From an uncultured Lactobacillus sp. (GTDB lineage: Bacteria > Bacillota > Bacilli > Lactobacillales > Lactobacillaceae): a DNA stretch of 64,000 nucleotides. A program made the position numbers and the translations under genes. A model generated the notes under the pieces. It searched no databases and was not told the DNA's origin. It worked only from the letters and a program-made list of their open reading frames with translations. Position 1 is the first letter of the stretch, and the number at the start of each line of letters is the position of its first letter. The DNA lies in NCBI GenBank assembly GCA_946482465.1, contig CAMLRL010000001.1:62001-126000 (forward strand), given 5' to 3'. Of this stretch, positions 36,301 through 47,000 are shown piece by piece.

Positions 36301-39300
36301 ATCTGCTTGATAGAATCAGCCAAGGAATTGTTACGCTCACCTTTAGCTTTAGCTGAAGCCAGTAAGTTGTTCAAGGCAGCAATACCATCATTACGCGCTG
36401 AATCAATTGCAGTTAAACTATCTGCTTGGTCAATGCGCTGGTTATAACCAAGAGGAGTTGTTAAATTGTTAAGTAACTTCTGTGCAGCCGCCACGCTATC
36501 GTCAATATCATTTGCTGACAAACCTGGTAAACTACGCAGTTGGGTTTCGATATCGCTTTCAGCTTTAGCAAGTTTAATCTTAGAAAGCTGTCTTAAAATT
36601 GATCGCTTAGTTGACTCCTCGGTTGTTGAAACAGCAGCAGAATCGCTGGCTTGATCAATATTGGTCAAACCATCATTTACTGTTTTCTCGATATCAGAGT
36701 TTGAAGAAATCCCTAACGAATTTTCATTAGCACTCGCATAACCCAAAATCTCAGCCTTTGCTGCATTTTGATCAAAAATAGTTTGTGCAGCTGCTTCTCT
36801 TTGTTTGATCGCAGTGTTATCAGATGTTCCGTAAATTGACTTTTGCTCATCATACTTAGAACTTCCTGGTTTAGCAGTTGCAACTTCAGTTGCTTGATCA
36901 ATTGCATCTAGTAAAGGAGTCTGTTGATTTAAACTAATGCCTGAATTCTGTACTCGCTTTTTGGCAGCCGCAGCTGCAGCATTAATTTTACTTGCTTCTT
37001 GATCAGCATTTATATCCTTAATAGACTCCTTACCCTTAGAACCATCAGGATCATCACCAGTGATAATGTTGTGAACTGCTTGATTATAAGAATCTTTTAT
37101 TTCTGCAGTTTTATCGGCATGGTTTTTAATTTCATCTTGAGCAACAGCCTGTAAGTCTTTTAGGGCCTGAATTGTTTTGTTAACTTGATCAATTATACCT
37201 TGAGCTTCTTTTTGGTGTCCATCCACTGATACTTGATCAAGGTCTTTTTCAATATCACCTTCCGGTTGAGCGATAGCCTGAGCGCGCGCCAGACGTTTAG
37301 GTAAATTAACCACTTCGTCCTTTTCTTCTTGACTCAAGTTAGGATCGCTTGAAAGCTTGTAAGCATCGACATAGACTTGATCAATTTTTTGTTTAAGATC
37401 AGTTTCAATACTCTCCTTATAGCCATAAGCTGCCTGATCAATTGCATTAATACCATTCTTCTCTGCTTCTGAAATACCTTTATCAGTTTGAAAAGCTTTC
37501 ACAGTATTTATAGCTTTATCACGTGCAGCATTAATTGCATCTACCATTGTAGGGAATCTCTTTGACTGCAATGTGGCTTCATTATTTAAATTCGTTATTG
37601 CGCTATCGCGAGACGACTCGATAGTTGAAGAATTTTGCGCCTGACTTACGATATTCTTAATTGCATCAAGGGCAGCATTCTTACGATTATTAATCTCTGT
37701 TAAAGTGTTTGCACTTGAAGCATAGACTGAAGTTTTTTCGTTATTAGTATCAATTGTTTTGGATGCAGCAGACGCAACTTTATCTAACTGTTCATTAAAG
37801 TCTTTAACTTGAGCTTCAGATAGGTTGTTAGGTCTATGAATTTTCGCATCACTAATTGCGTCAGTAATTGCCTTAGCAGCTTGATCTTGAGCATCTGATA
37901 AAGTTAGAATATCCAAGTTTTTAATTATTGGGCGACGTCCTGCAGCTACACTAGACGGATCGTAGCTAACAAAGTTTGCATCTGGAGTTAATTCTACAGA
38001 GTAACCTTTATCAAACTTAATCGTTTGATCGGCTGGAATAGTAAAACTAAATGAACCATCATCATTTACAATTGCTGCAAATTGTGTTGGTAAAGGGCTC
38101 AAAGAACTGTTGCTTGAATCTCTTATGGTGTCTTTTGTTTGCGAATATGGGTTGTCAATTAAATTCTTGCCATTTTGATCCTTTGGTGTCCACGCAGTTT
38201 TTACTCCCATACTATCGATTAAATTAGCAATAATATATGCTTTAGTCGCAACTGGGAGAATCAAACTAAATGGGTTTTTCAAACTTTCTGGATCTGAATC
38301 CGGACCATCAACAGTAGAATTATAATTAATTACGCTGCCTGGTTCACCGGAAATTGTTTGTGAACCATCAGAATTTCTACTTATCTGTACCTTACCAGGA
38401 TCAATATCCAAAAAGCCGCTTGGATTGGCCGGAATGAAACTAATGTTGTTATAGCCAAAATTATTACTATTATTGAAAGCTTTTTGAATAATATCCGAAA
38501 AGATTTGATCGTAAGTCCAACCGTTTTTAATGCCGTCAGCTAGCGAGTTTTGGACATCTGCTGGTAACTTGTCAAATGAGATATTAGCTTTAGCCGCTTG
38601 GGCTTTAATTTCTGCCAATCTATCTGCAGTTAGCTTTTCTTGACCATTAAGCAACTCAATATTATCAACTGCAATTGTATTATCAGTTTTTCTGACAGTT
38701 AAAACGTGAAATGGTGGCAATGTTACTTTACCAACCCCAGTTTGCGTTGAGCTCAAATCAAACTGTTGCCGAACATTTGTTAAGGTAATCGGCATTGTGC
38801 CAATAATACTGGTATTAGGATTAGTATTACCTTGAGCATTTAAAATTAAGGAGGTAGGATTATTAACAAATAACTTTCCGCCTTGCACATCTACCAAAAG
38901 TATTTGACCATTACCACCGTTTACATATTTGCCACTTGAATCTGGTTGACCGAGAACAATATTAAAGCCACCATTTTCAATATTTGCCGTACCCTTAATT
39001 AAAACCAAGGTGCCAGAATAGTCGCCCATATTTGAACCGTTAATGTTTAACGATCCTCGCTGCAAAATATTAAAATTACCACCATCATAAATCAGGTTTC
39101 TATTGCCCCAGTTATTGGCTATATCACCGTTAGTAGTAATATTGACTTTCGCATCACTATTAATATTAAAAACAGAGTTGCCATCATTGATCAGGATTGC
39201 ACTGGATTGATCGTTGTCATTTGTGCCACTATAGTGATCGCTACCAGTAATAATATTCAGCTCACCATCAACGTTGACGGCTTCATTATTACCTAACATG

Positions 39301-40541
39301 GCGATGGCCAAAGGAAGCCCAGTATGTTCAGCAGCGTTAGAGCCTAAGTTATTATTAGGAACATAGATTCGAGGAGCAAGTGTTACCTTGGCATCCTTGG
39401 CAATATTAACAACATTGTTGCTCCCAGCCATTTCTAATACGTTACCACCGACGGTTTTACCGGTAAAAGTACCGCTAAAATCAATTGAGTTGTTTGAACC
39501 TGTAAATTCAAATAGTTGTTGAACATCACCACTTGATATTGTAATGCCAGGATATGGTGTATGCGTCACTTCACCATAGTTAGTTCCCGAAAAGTAAATT
39601 TTAGTATTGTTACCACAGTGAACCATTTGCGAACCATGGAAATTAACATTATTAAACTTTATTTTTGAAAAATGCCCGTCCTTGTTGTAATCATCAGTCA
39701 TGATGACGCCCCAGATATCGGCACTCCATAAATCAAGGTTATCGTAAATTATATCTAAATCCTGCGTACTGCCACTATTTAATTGGAGGTGGTTACCTTT
39801 CAAATCCACCTTGAATCTGGTATTACCATTACCGGCGGATTTAATCAGCATTTTCCTGCCATAGAAGTAGTATGCTTGTGATCCATTCTCTGGTCCATCA
39901 GTAATATCGTTCATGACGTCAATTTCTGAAATAGATTCGTTCTGAAATGCAGCTATAAGTTCAGTAAAGGTATGGACCTGTGCTACACTAGCATCCCTAG
40001 TATTTATTTCTGTGTTTTCAGCAGCATTTGAATCTTCATCTACTACAGCAGTTGAATCAACAGGCTTTGTTGTATCTCCTTTAGGAGATGAAACATCATT
40101 GGCTTGTTGATCCTGACTAGACTGTTGTTCCGAACTATTTGTTGGCTCAGAGGTTGTCTTTTCTGATTTTTCCTGACCAGTTGAAAAACTGTGACTAGCT
40201 TTTGAGTCACTATCTTTTAAAAACGAACTTAAACCAGAAAAAGTGCTTAAATCGTGCTTTGTATTATCTTGACTTGACTGCTTTTCTGTAGTTACAGTTT
40301 TTGAGGTACCCTTTGTTTGTTCTGTTTTAGTTGTTTCATTCTCATTTTTTTGAGAATTTACTTCTTCATTTGCCGGATCAACTGTATCAGCTTTAACTGT
40401 TTGATTGCTTAAGCCAAAGAAAGTAAAACCAAGCAAGACAGAAGCAGCACCAATTGTCAATTTACGAATTGAGAAGTGGTCTTGCTTTGCCTGCATTTCC
40501 ATTTTACGTATTCTTTCCTTATTATTATTTTTACCTAGCAT
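30378..40541 (-). CDS. Giant surface adhesin 2: YSIRK signal, beta-helix head, helical stalk, SLAP anchor (3387 aa)
   Basis: It has the same layout as the other three. The signal is FSIRKLTIGAASVLLGFTFF at 23-42, and the linker carries LSTFSGLSSFLK at 98-109. The beta-helix head (about 190-613) has repeated Asn/Gly turns and the block YYFYGRKMLIKS, which is closest to the head of protein 4. A beta domain with PANPSGFLDID follows (about 712). The DUF1542-like stalk (about 877-3050) is collinear with proteins 3 and 4 and contains only one clear copy of the unit amplified in protein 1. An Asn/Gly/Ser-rich linker precedes four SLAP segments (about 3122-3387) ending VKKANF. No LPXTG is present. 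AAGGA lies 5 bp before the ATG. Wall-bound adhesion is inferred from the domains. Confidence 0.93.
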   Translation of the reverse strand: MLGKNNNKERIRKMEMQAKQDHFSIRKLTIGAASVLLGFTFFGLSNQTVKADTVDPANEEVNSQKNENETTKTEQTKGTSKTVTTEKQSSQDNTKHDLSTFSGLSSFLKDSDSKASHSFSTGQEKSEKTTSEPTNSSEQQSSQDQQANDVSSPKGDTTKPVDSTAVVDEDSNAAENTEINTRDASVAQVHTFTELIAAFQNESISEIDVMNDITDGPENGSQAYYFYGRKMLIKSAGNGNTRFKVDLKGNHLQLNSGSTQDLDIIYDNLDLWSADIWGVIMTDDYNKDGHFSKIKFNNVNFHGSQMVHCGNNTKIYFSGTNYGEVTHTPYPGITISSGDVQQLFEFTGSNNSIDFSGTFTGKTVGGNVLEMAGSNNVVNIAKDAKVTLAPRIYVPNNNLGSNAAEHTGLPLAIAMLGNNEAVNVDGELNIITGSDHYSGTNDNDQSSAILINDGNSVFNINSDAKVNITTNGDIANNWGNRNLIYDGGNFNILQRGSLNINGSNMGDYSGTLVLIKGTANIENGGFNIVLGQPDSSGKYVNGGNGQILLVDVQGGKLFVNNPTSLILNAQGNTNPNTSIIGTMPITLTNVRQQFDLSSTQTGVGKVTLPPFHVLTVRKTDNTIAVDNIELLNGQEKLTADRLAEIKAQAAKANISFDKLPADVQNSLADGIKNGWTYDQIFSDIIQKAFNNSNNFGYNNISFIPANPSGFLDIDPGKVQISRNSDGSQTISGEPGSVINYNSTVDGPDSDPESLKNPFSLILPVATKAYIIANLIDSMGVKTAWTPKDQNGKNLIDNPYSQTKDTIRDSSNSSLSPLPTQFAAIVNDDGSFSFTIPADQTIKFDKGYSVELTPDANFVSYDPSSVAAGRRPIIKNLDILTLSDAQDQAAKAITDAISDAKIHRPNNLSEAQVKDFNEQLDKVASAASKTIDTNNEKTSVYASSANTLTEINNRKNAALDAIKNIVSQAQNSSTIESSRDSAITNLNNEATLQSKRFPTMVDAINAARDKAINTVKAFQTDKGISEAEKNGINAIDQAAYGYKESIETDLKQKIDQVYVDAYKLSSDPNLSQEEKDEVVNLPKRLARAQAIAQPEGDIEKDLDQVSVDGHQKEAQGIIDQVNKTIQALKDLQAVAQDEIKNHADKTAEIKDSYNQAVHNIITGDDPDGSKGKESIKDINADQEASKINAAAAAAKKRVQNSGISLNQQTPLLDAIDQATEVATAKPGSSKYDEQKSIYGTSDNTAIKQREAAAQTIFDQNAAKAEILGYASANENSLGISSNSDIEKTVNDGLTNIDQASDSAAVSTTEESTKRSILRQLSKIKLAKAESDIETQLRSLPGLSANDIDDSVAAAQKLLNNLTTPLGYNQRIDQADSLTAIDSARNDGIAALNNLLASAKAKGERNNSLADSIKQIRQEQTNADQQIDQTSNLTAEQKKAYHDQISKVVTDSIDTLNKVDSSKIAETVTNAKNSIDNIVSDAQGTANKEVEEARTNAAQDIDTAVNDAKAKIESIDDSQLSPSNKKYYEDQIDQDAQAAKAKIASSQNVSDITSAKQEGQNNILKDLGAAQITATKAQAISKLQQAKANAKDVLANAQKNEQLDPATVQAKRDQIDDGYDQAIQAINNDHTVTDINTDAQKGIDAINSVINSLSPDLEAQALTKQRQAAIEKLRDVRDSVNSQITNDPNLGVTEKNDYYNQITNAFNQAQTAIQGANKDDIDAALTKGKNDLANIQTAANLQSAKDQALAALMDERNKVKEQIGNMDQITSANKADLRAKVDAIYNIGVNGINNKTTTTNGQLNEIVQSGKSLIDNVISDVNVNKILNKQKLDDYAQKAIDRINNSSDITNDAKNTTISNITSARDNAKSAVDSTAAISDANTAEKKGESDIDAAEAAGNGFNTSKTDIKNSIANAASSANNRLSDIFSKLSTDQRNEVKDKFNDAINQLGTIPTDANSKIDAATNKEQLTGIYQDALNKINNIESAAKLASDKVVATDLIKNTAYAARAKLNDSRDQNAVFAVADLGIKDIGAANDSATVEKIKNNTLQGISNVVTNASKSDADDIRNQRDQAIKELDKALGKGSSDTGVLPEINGLSDLTSDQLAKFKQQAQDAYDHAVANVSGALSENIDTEKNTGLSNIYQALADAKLQAAKNKAKSALDDKAQTSIDGDAKDKSTIESERDKAKENIDKAQNEDDVQKAQDEGNKAIEAIVDTANDEKITNAKTSAKNDFDNSTNKLQQQIDQDLADKKLGQDQYNDLKNKIDQIRQSGETRINSATTQDQLADVKGQNNADLNKVNNEIVKAESVNNALTKLQDAVNKANEAADKIAKDNPSLADQMRDRIKSERDKAAQNIQAVQNNATDANSAMNQAAQAGSDAITGLTQRFEEKNKQINTLKDYAEAAKAKLPSSGLDPTEISQNEAAINDAMQKAVSDLYGADDNADLGQVEKAGEAAIDEAGIPANLLSEKNKQIAAIDKYVKDKGSISQVASDLTDQQKADLQDQLNQLVQKTKDEISKLALPSSPTITDLENAKQKLQNIEKGLDSEEHPINLGETGINQLYQTAQDKEKIYQIKQNAINNLLEQKAEADKKLEDSGLVNSDLQKQKQKIQDIYDQSKAKINAVPTTDKNGNDRSTDDIKKDVDQIVNNATQGYSDSDSGSHVPGFTDVEKDTDLAAAKARAEDILQRKYATTHNIIGLSQLTADQKKALNKIVDDLYANEKASIEQQTDINKIPTDENQIGTKLTDTYQNTSEWFDYNQANALKGAGNEITGLEAGYNGLTEEQKANPDYQRNIQAIQDAIDAIKHSTNIGSTTQSYSKGINAYNELMAKEQVNDMFNKAKDTLNDIDSLLPEDRDHFKNRLDGIHGSINTVLTQDAQADASYENIANQMNHDIDMTRQAIDQLMQQALYTVKSSANRDIEAEYKGAVAQNQKYFGDSAWIYSTNSEHDKYKYISGNSYDEVSNNRLTGIREIAKAAVSDAATNAKKKIDNNKVKHENGDNYTNDEKAVIKTEIDRILADAQEKINQNNTLTDIDGKRDDGIETINKASSDSTVIDKIIKDSANNNNNGNNNSNNDGGNSTSNSNGNTTSNPVNPPKQPTTDKENGTNGAPNDLGESTNVTLMHNAYLYDEDGKRANKVTLGAGSTVITYGTKTINGKEYYVLVDQGANNKKYYVAATNGQATTQKVKHNSYVYNQVGKRVKKSGVFKKGKTVNTYGAAVKIRGKKYFTIGKNRYIKAANVAPVTAAQTAKEEVTATSSNTTTPATTTVVKKLMHNAYLYDENGKRANKLIINSGSEIETTGKKTVNSKTYYALADGLLIDSGNVDAKKLKLKHNAYIYSKYGHRLGKKVLKKHKVVKTYGNPVKIGHKKFYVVANGKYVKKANF
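40433..40517 (-). repeat. 85 bp block identical to the 5' end of giant gene 3
   Basis: These bases, coding the signal-peptide region, are identical letter for letter to 51160-51244. Flanking bases differ, so the identity is a discrete patch. It could seed recombination between the two genes. Confidence 0.9.
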
Positions 40542-40575
40542 AATAATCCTTTCTCAAAATTATGATTACATATTA

Positions 40576-40604
40576 ATTTTAAGTCCTATTATTTTTACTG
40601 TCAA
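40576..40604 (-). promoter_or_regulatory. Promoter of giant gene 2
   Basis: TTGACA (40599-40604), 17 bp, TAAAAT (40576-40581) on the minus strand. The AAGGA ribosome site is about 20 bp further on, before the ATG. Confidence 0.8.
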
Positions 40605-41092
40605 TTTAGTAACATTATTATGCACTAAAATAGGTAATTAAATTTAAAGTTTTGGTTTATTAAATAACTATATTTTATGATTTAATGCAGTTTTATAAAC
40701 ATATTTTTGATTAAAATAACAATAATTACATTTTATTTTACACACTTTATATATGATTTATAAGCTCAATTTAGTTAAGAAATAATATTCATATATAATA
40801 TACAAAATAATGTTTTGCTGTGTATACATGAATATATTTGTGATTTATTTAACACGATTAATTAGGTAAACATAATTTTTTCTGACTTGTTTATATCATT
40901 TTTGTCTGTTTGACTTATACACTTTTTAATTAGATTTTACAGAAAAAGAGGAAACCACGTCTCTTTTAAAAATAACTAATTGTAGTCCTTATTAAGATTT
41001 TTTTATTTTTGATTCGCAGATACAAAAGAAGTGCCACAAATGTGACACTTCTTTCATGATATTTAAGCTTTATGTTTTAAAACTCTAGTTAT
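40605..41092. other. AT-rich intergenic region between giant genes 2 and 3
   Basis: No gene is seen. AAATAAC motifs lie at 40662, 40714 and 40970. A 7 bp hairpin, AAAAGAG with CTCTTTT (40944-40967), is of unclear role. The gene 3 terminator is at 41024-41055. The rest is long A/T runs. Confidence 0.6.
41024..41055 (-). terminator. Terminator of giant gene 3
   Basis: AGAAGTG-C-CACA pairs with TGTG-A-CACTTCT, with T-rich flanks on the minus strand. The central C-A mismatch is the same as in the gene 1 terminator. Confidence 0.8.
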
Positions 41093-44000
41093 TTAAAAGT
41101 TTGCTTTCTTAACGAACCTCCCTTTACTTAACGTGTAGTACTTTTTATGACCAATTTTAACTGAATTACCATAAGTTTTAACTGACTTACGTTTCTTCAG
41201 CACTGTCTTACCTACGCGATGACCATACTTGTTGTATGTGTAAGCATTATGCTTTAACTTTAACTTCTTGGCATCAATATTGCCACTGGCTATATATAAT
41301 CCATCAGGTAAAGCATAGTATGTCCGACCATTGATCTTCTTTTTGCCAGTAGTCTCAACTACGGAACCTGCAGTAAAGATCAGCTTATTCGCACGTTTGC
41401 CGCTTTCATTATAAAGGTAAGCATTATGCTTTAAGCTCTTAGCAACTATTGCAACAGGTTTCTCAACAGTATTGACATTTGTTGGTACAACTTCTTCATT
41501 TGCTGATTTTGCAACAGTTATCAACTTAACATTTGCTGCTTTGACAAAACGGTTCTTGCCAATAGTAAAGTATCTCTTACCGCGGATCTTAACGGCATCG
41601 CCGTAAGTATTCAGCGTCTGACCCTTCTTGTAAACGCCTGCCTTCTTAACCCGCTTGCCCAGCTGGTTATAAACATACGCATTGTGAGTCAATTTTTGCT
41701 TAGTAGCCTGTGCATTACCTACAGCTACATAGTACATCTTATTCTTGGCACCTTGATCAACTAAGACGTAGTATTCTTTACCATTTATCGTCTTAGTGCC
41801 GTAGATAGTCAGGATTGAACCAACACCTAGAGTAATCCGGTTAGCCCGTTTGCCTGTTTCGTCGTACAGGTAGGCATTATGCAGCAATTCGACTGCAGAA
41901 GAATTGTTTAAATCAACATCTGAACCATTATTCTTACCGTCATCTTTATTGTTGTTGGCATTATCGTCAGGTTTCTTATTTGGATCAGTTACAGGAGTTA
42001 CTGCAGAACCACCGCCAGTACCTGAACCACCACCGTTATTATTTCCGCTTTGAATAACCTTATCGATTGTTGCCGGATCAGAACTGTCTTGATGAATAGT
42101 ATCTATCCCGTCATCACGGTGCTTGTCTATATCATCACTACTATTTGATTGATCAATTTTATCTTTGGCATTATCTTTTTGACGGTCGATCTCATCCTTA
42201 ACCTTTTGTTTTTCACCGTCAGTTAAATCAGTACCATCTTGGTGCTTGCCCTTATTATTGTCAACATCCTTTTTAGCATTATTAGCAGCATCATCAACCG
42301 CACCTTTGGCAATTTCCTTTTCCGCTTCCAGTTTATTCTTTTGAATCTCATCATAAGAATTGCCTTCAGTGTGTTTGTTTTTATCAAAAGCATTTTGGAT
42401 TGAAGAAGTATCAGCATCTTCTCCAAATTCTTTATGAATCTTATCGATAGCCTCTTTTGCTTTATCAGCAATCTCCTCATCAGCCTTGTCTTTGCTGATT
42501 TGATTTGCCTTATTAATCTCAACTTGGATATCGTCTTTAGCCGTGTCAACTACCTTATCAATATTAGTCTTCTTACCAGCAGGATCATCACTAGGTGCAT
42601 TAACTTGATCAACTGCTGTGTTGCTATCTGTAACGTGCTGATCAACATTATTAATAAGTTCTTGCTTCTTTGTATCATCTAAATCTTTATTATTCTTAAT
42701 CTCAGTTTTTGCCTTGTCAGCAGCATTTTTAATTTCTTCCTTAGCTTTAAGTTTATTCAAAGCTGTAATGCCTTTATCGTAGGCAGAACTGATATCCGGA
42801 ATATTGTCAGCCTTATTGATGCTGGCTAGAGCATCAGTTATATCTTTAATATGATCCTTATAATCTGGATTAGCTTTTTGCTCACTAGTTAATTTGTCAT
42901 ATTCATTTTGCAAACCATTAGTGCCATTTACAGCATCATGCTTATCTTTAACAACCCATTCAGAAGAATTTTGCCAAATCTGATCAATGCTAGTTCCAAC
43001 GTGATCTTTATCTTTTGGAACATTGTCAACATCTTTAATAGCTTCAATTTTTGCTTTTTCAGTATCATAAGCATCATCAATAGCCTTAATAGCTTCCTTC
43101 TTTTCAGAATCAGTTAACTGCGACTTATTAATAATATCATGAGCCTGATTCTGCTTGTCTTTCAAATGGCCTTCTGCCTGGGTTTTGGCTCCGGCAAGAT
43201 CTGCTTGGTCAATAATATTTGAAATACCAGGAACATCTTTTCCAGTTGAAGGATCTTTGTAGCCGTTCTTGGCCTTATCAATTATAGCCTGAGCATCGTT
43301 TTTGACTTCATCAGCAGTTCTATCGGTAGTACCATCCTCTCCTTTGACAGGAATATCATTTATTTCTGTCTTACTCTTGTCAAAGATATCCTGTACTTTT
43401 TGCTTTTCCGTATCTTGATCAGCTGCCGATAAACCAGAATCTTCAATCTTTTTATCAGCTTCATCCTTAATATCTTGCAGCTCTTTGATAGCATCTTGCT
43501 TAGCTTCGTAGATATCCTGTTTATTCTTAGCTATATCGTAGATCTTATCTACACCGGCTTGGCCAAAGTTAATTGGCTCATTATTTTCTGGAACACCTTT
43601 TTCGACATTAGACAGCTTATTCTTTGCTGCCTCCAAGTCAGATGCAGTTGCATTCTCAGGTAAGGTAACTTTGCTAATTTTGTCTTTGGTACTTTGCACA
43701 ACTTCATCAAGTTGCTTTTGCAAATCAGCCTTTTGCTCATCACTTAAACTAGAGGCAACTGAACTGATATCACCTTTTCCTTTGACATAATCATCAATAG
43801 CAGCAATCTGCTTGTTCTTTTCAGCTAGCAAATCACTTGGCAACTTAGCCTGATCGATGGCATTTTCTCCAGCCTGCTCAATATCAGCTAAATTGTCACT
43901 GTCTTTGGCGCCATATATGTTGCTGATAGCGCCTTGCAGAGCGTTATTGATATCTTTTTCGCCTTGGCTAATTTCATTAGCATCAAGATGATCACTCTGC

Positions 44001-47000
44001 AAGCCGTTCTTTGCAGTTTGAGCATGCTGCTTCAACTTGTTAATAGCTTCATTCTTAGCTGCAAAGCGATCAGTTAAGCCAGTAATTGCTGAAACCCCAT
44101 CTTGTGCGGCCTGATTCATAGCGTTGTTAGGATCGTTTACATCATTTTTAGCACTTTGAATGTTTTGCGCAGCTTTATCGCGTTCAGCTTTGATCTGGTC
44201 TCTCATTTGATCAGCCAGATTTGGATCATCCTTAGCGATCTCGTCTGCTGTAGCAGAAGCCTTATTGACGGCATCTTGCAACTGAGTTAACGCATTTGTC
44301 AGTGATTCTTCTTTACCAATTTCAGCGCCGATTTGACTTAGATCATTTTTGTTCTGGTTCTGGGCATTAGACAAACTATCTCTATCGGTGGCCGAGTTTA
44401 TCCTAGTTTCACCATCTGAACGAGCCTGATCAATTTTTTCTTTTAGCTTATCATATTGGTCTTGACCCAGTTTCTTATCGGCTAAATCTTGATCAATCCG
44501 TTGTTGCAGCTTGTCCGCAGCACTTTTTAGATCATTTTTAGCTGCAGCTTTATCATTTGCAAGTTGAGCATCCTTACCTGTCTGCTCTATACCCGTAATA
44601 GCACTTTGGCCTTCTTCTTTAGCTTTATTAACTTTGTCAATAGTATCTGATTGATCTATTTTGTCTTTAGCCTTATCACGTTCGTTGTTAATAGCATCTT
44701 GGTCAGTTGGATCATTTTTACCAGCATCAATTGCTGCTTGGTCCAAGTCAGACTTAGCCTTGTTTTTAGCTGCTTGCAATTTAGCATCAGATAGTGCCTT
44801 GTTAATGTCGACTAATCCAGTATTCTTTTCCGTATCTATCTGGTCAGCAGTGGCACCATCAACCTTGGCTACAGCGCGATCATGCGCTTCTTGAGCCTGG
44901 TTCTTAAACTTATCCTTTTCGTCTTTACTTAGATCAGTTAGGCTATCAATTTGATTAGTGACTCCAACATAATTTCCGCCGCCATTAAGCGCTTGGTCAA
45001 GTTCATCAATTGCTTGATTACGTTGATCTCTTATTTCATCTGCATTAGAAGCAGAAGCAATATCAAGGATATTTTGGATGCTTTGGATAGTATTGCCTTT
45101 AATCTTATTAACTGTTGCAATATCACTTGCTGCGTTTATATCTTTCTCACCAAGATCGGTAACAGCTTTGACTGCATCCTTATCTTTTTGGTTTGTGAGT
45201 TGGGTATTTGCTTTAGCACCCGTTTCTTTAATTGCAGTTATTGCGGTAGCTTTGGCTGCAGCCAAGTCAGCACTTGTTTCTGCCTTGTTAATAGCAGCTA
45301 TTGCATCTTTAGTAGTTTTTTCTACCTGGTCTTTATTAGTTGCGTTCCTGATACTATCAATTGCATCGTTTGAACTTTGCTGAATAGTATTAATAGCGTT
45401 ATCAAATGCGTCCTTAGCAGCTGTTTGTTCACTTTCACTAAGACCATTATAAATTTCAGTCAAACGGGAAGTAGCGTCATCTGCAGCAGTAGAAATTTGA
45501 TCAATGGCACTTTCCTTGTAGCCTTCAAGACCGTTACCTTTTGCTTCTGCCGCATCAATTGCCAGTTCACCATTTTGTTCTGCAAGATTAGAAGCTGGGA
45601 TATCTTCTTGCTTATCGATCTTATCGACATTAGCCTTTGCTTCATCACGAGCAGCTTTGATTCCGGCAATAGTGGAGTCCTTCACTGTCTGAGCAATATC
45701 TGTTGCATTGCTAATGCGATCTATTGCTTTTTGAGCATACTCATCAAGTTTTTGCTTGTTAATAACTTTATTAATGTTTACATCGCTGATGACATCATCA
45801 ATAGCTGCTTTGCCTTGTTGAGCTGCTTGAGTAACTTGTTGAATAGAAGATGTACTTGCAGAATTAATGTTCTTGACTGCTTGATTGTATTGTTCTTCAA
45901 CTTTATTACGCAACTGATTCTTATTATCACTTGTAACTTGATCCATATTGCCAATTTGCTCTCTAATTTTGCTTCTTTCCGCAAGCAAGTCATTTAGAGC
46001 TTGATCTTTGGCAGATTGGAGGTTTGCAGCTTCCTGAATCTCAGTCAGTTTCCTCGTACCATTTGTAAGGGCATCATTGATATCGTCTTCTTTACCTGCT
46101 GACTGAATAGCCGATTGAGCATTATTGAAGGCATTTGAGATTTGGTTATAGTAATCGTTCTTTTCAGTAACACTTAAATTAGGATCTGTGGTTATTTGTG
46201 TATTAGCATTATCGCGAGCCTGTCTTAATTTCTTAATAGCTTCATCACGCTTTGCTACCAAATCTTTTGTTGCTTCGTCATCCGAGATACTGTCAACAAT
46301 GCTTTGAATATTCTTTTTGCCTTTATCAGCATCATCATTAATATCTGAAACATTAAGGTCACCTGTTACTGCTTGAACAGCTTGGTCATAGGCATTGTCA
46401 ATCTGGTTTAATTTGTCTTCCCAGTCCTTGTCTTTAAGTGAACCCTTATCATGTGCTGCAGAAATGGTCTCTCTGGCTTTATTCTTGGCAGTTTGCAAAT
46501 CAGAAATTGCTTTAGCACGTGCCGCAGAAACCTGTGCATCGTTTAAGTCCCTGGTAATATTGTTTGCACCATCTTGAGTAGCTGATTTAACAGTGTCTTC
46601 ATCTTGAGCAGCAGCAATCTTATCTTTGGCAGCTTGTGCATCTTGATCGATCAAATCTTCATAGTGTTTCTTGTTTGATTGACTAAGTTGACTGTCAGGT
46701 ATGCTTTCAATCTTTTGCTTGGCAGCCTTTGCCGCCTCGTCAATTGCTTGAGTAGCTTCTTGACGAGCCTTTTTGATTACACTATCGCCCTTATTCTGAG
46801 CATCAGCAACTATACTGTCAATTTTACCTTTGGCTGTTGTCACAGCATCATCTATCTTTGCAGTGTCAATATTACTTAAACCGTTAATACTGTCGTCAGC
46901 AACCTTCTTAATTTGATCATGGTATGTCTTTTTATCTTCGTCACTTAGGTTTGGCGTATTGTCAATAGCATCATTTGCTTCTTGTTGCTTTTTCCTAATT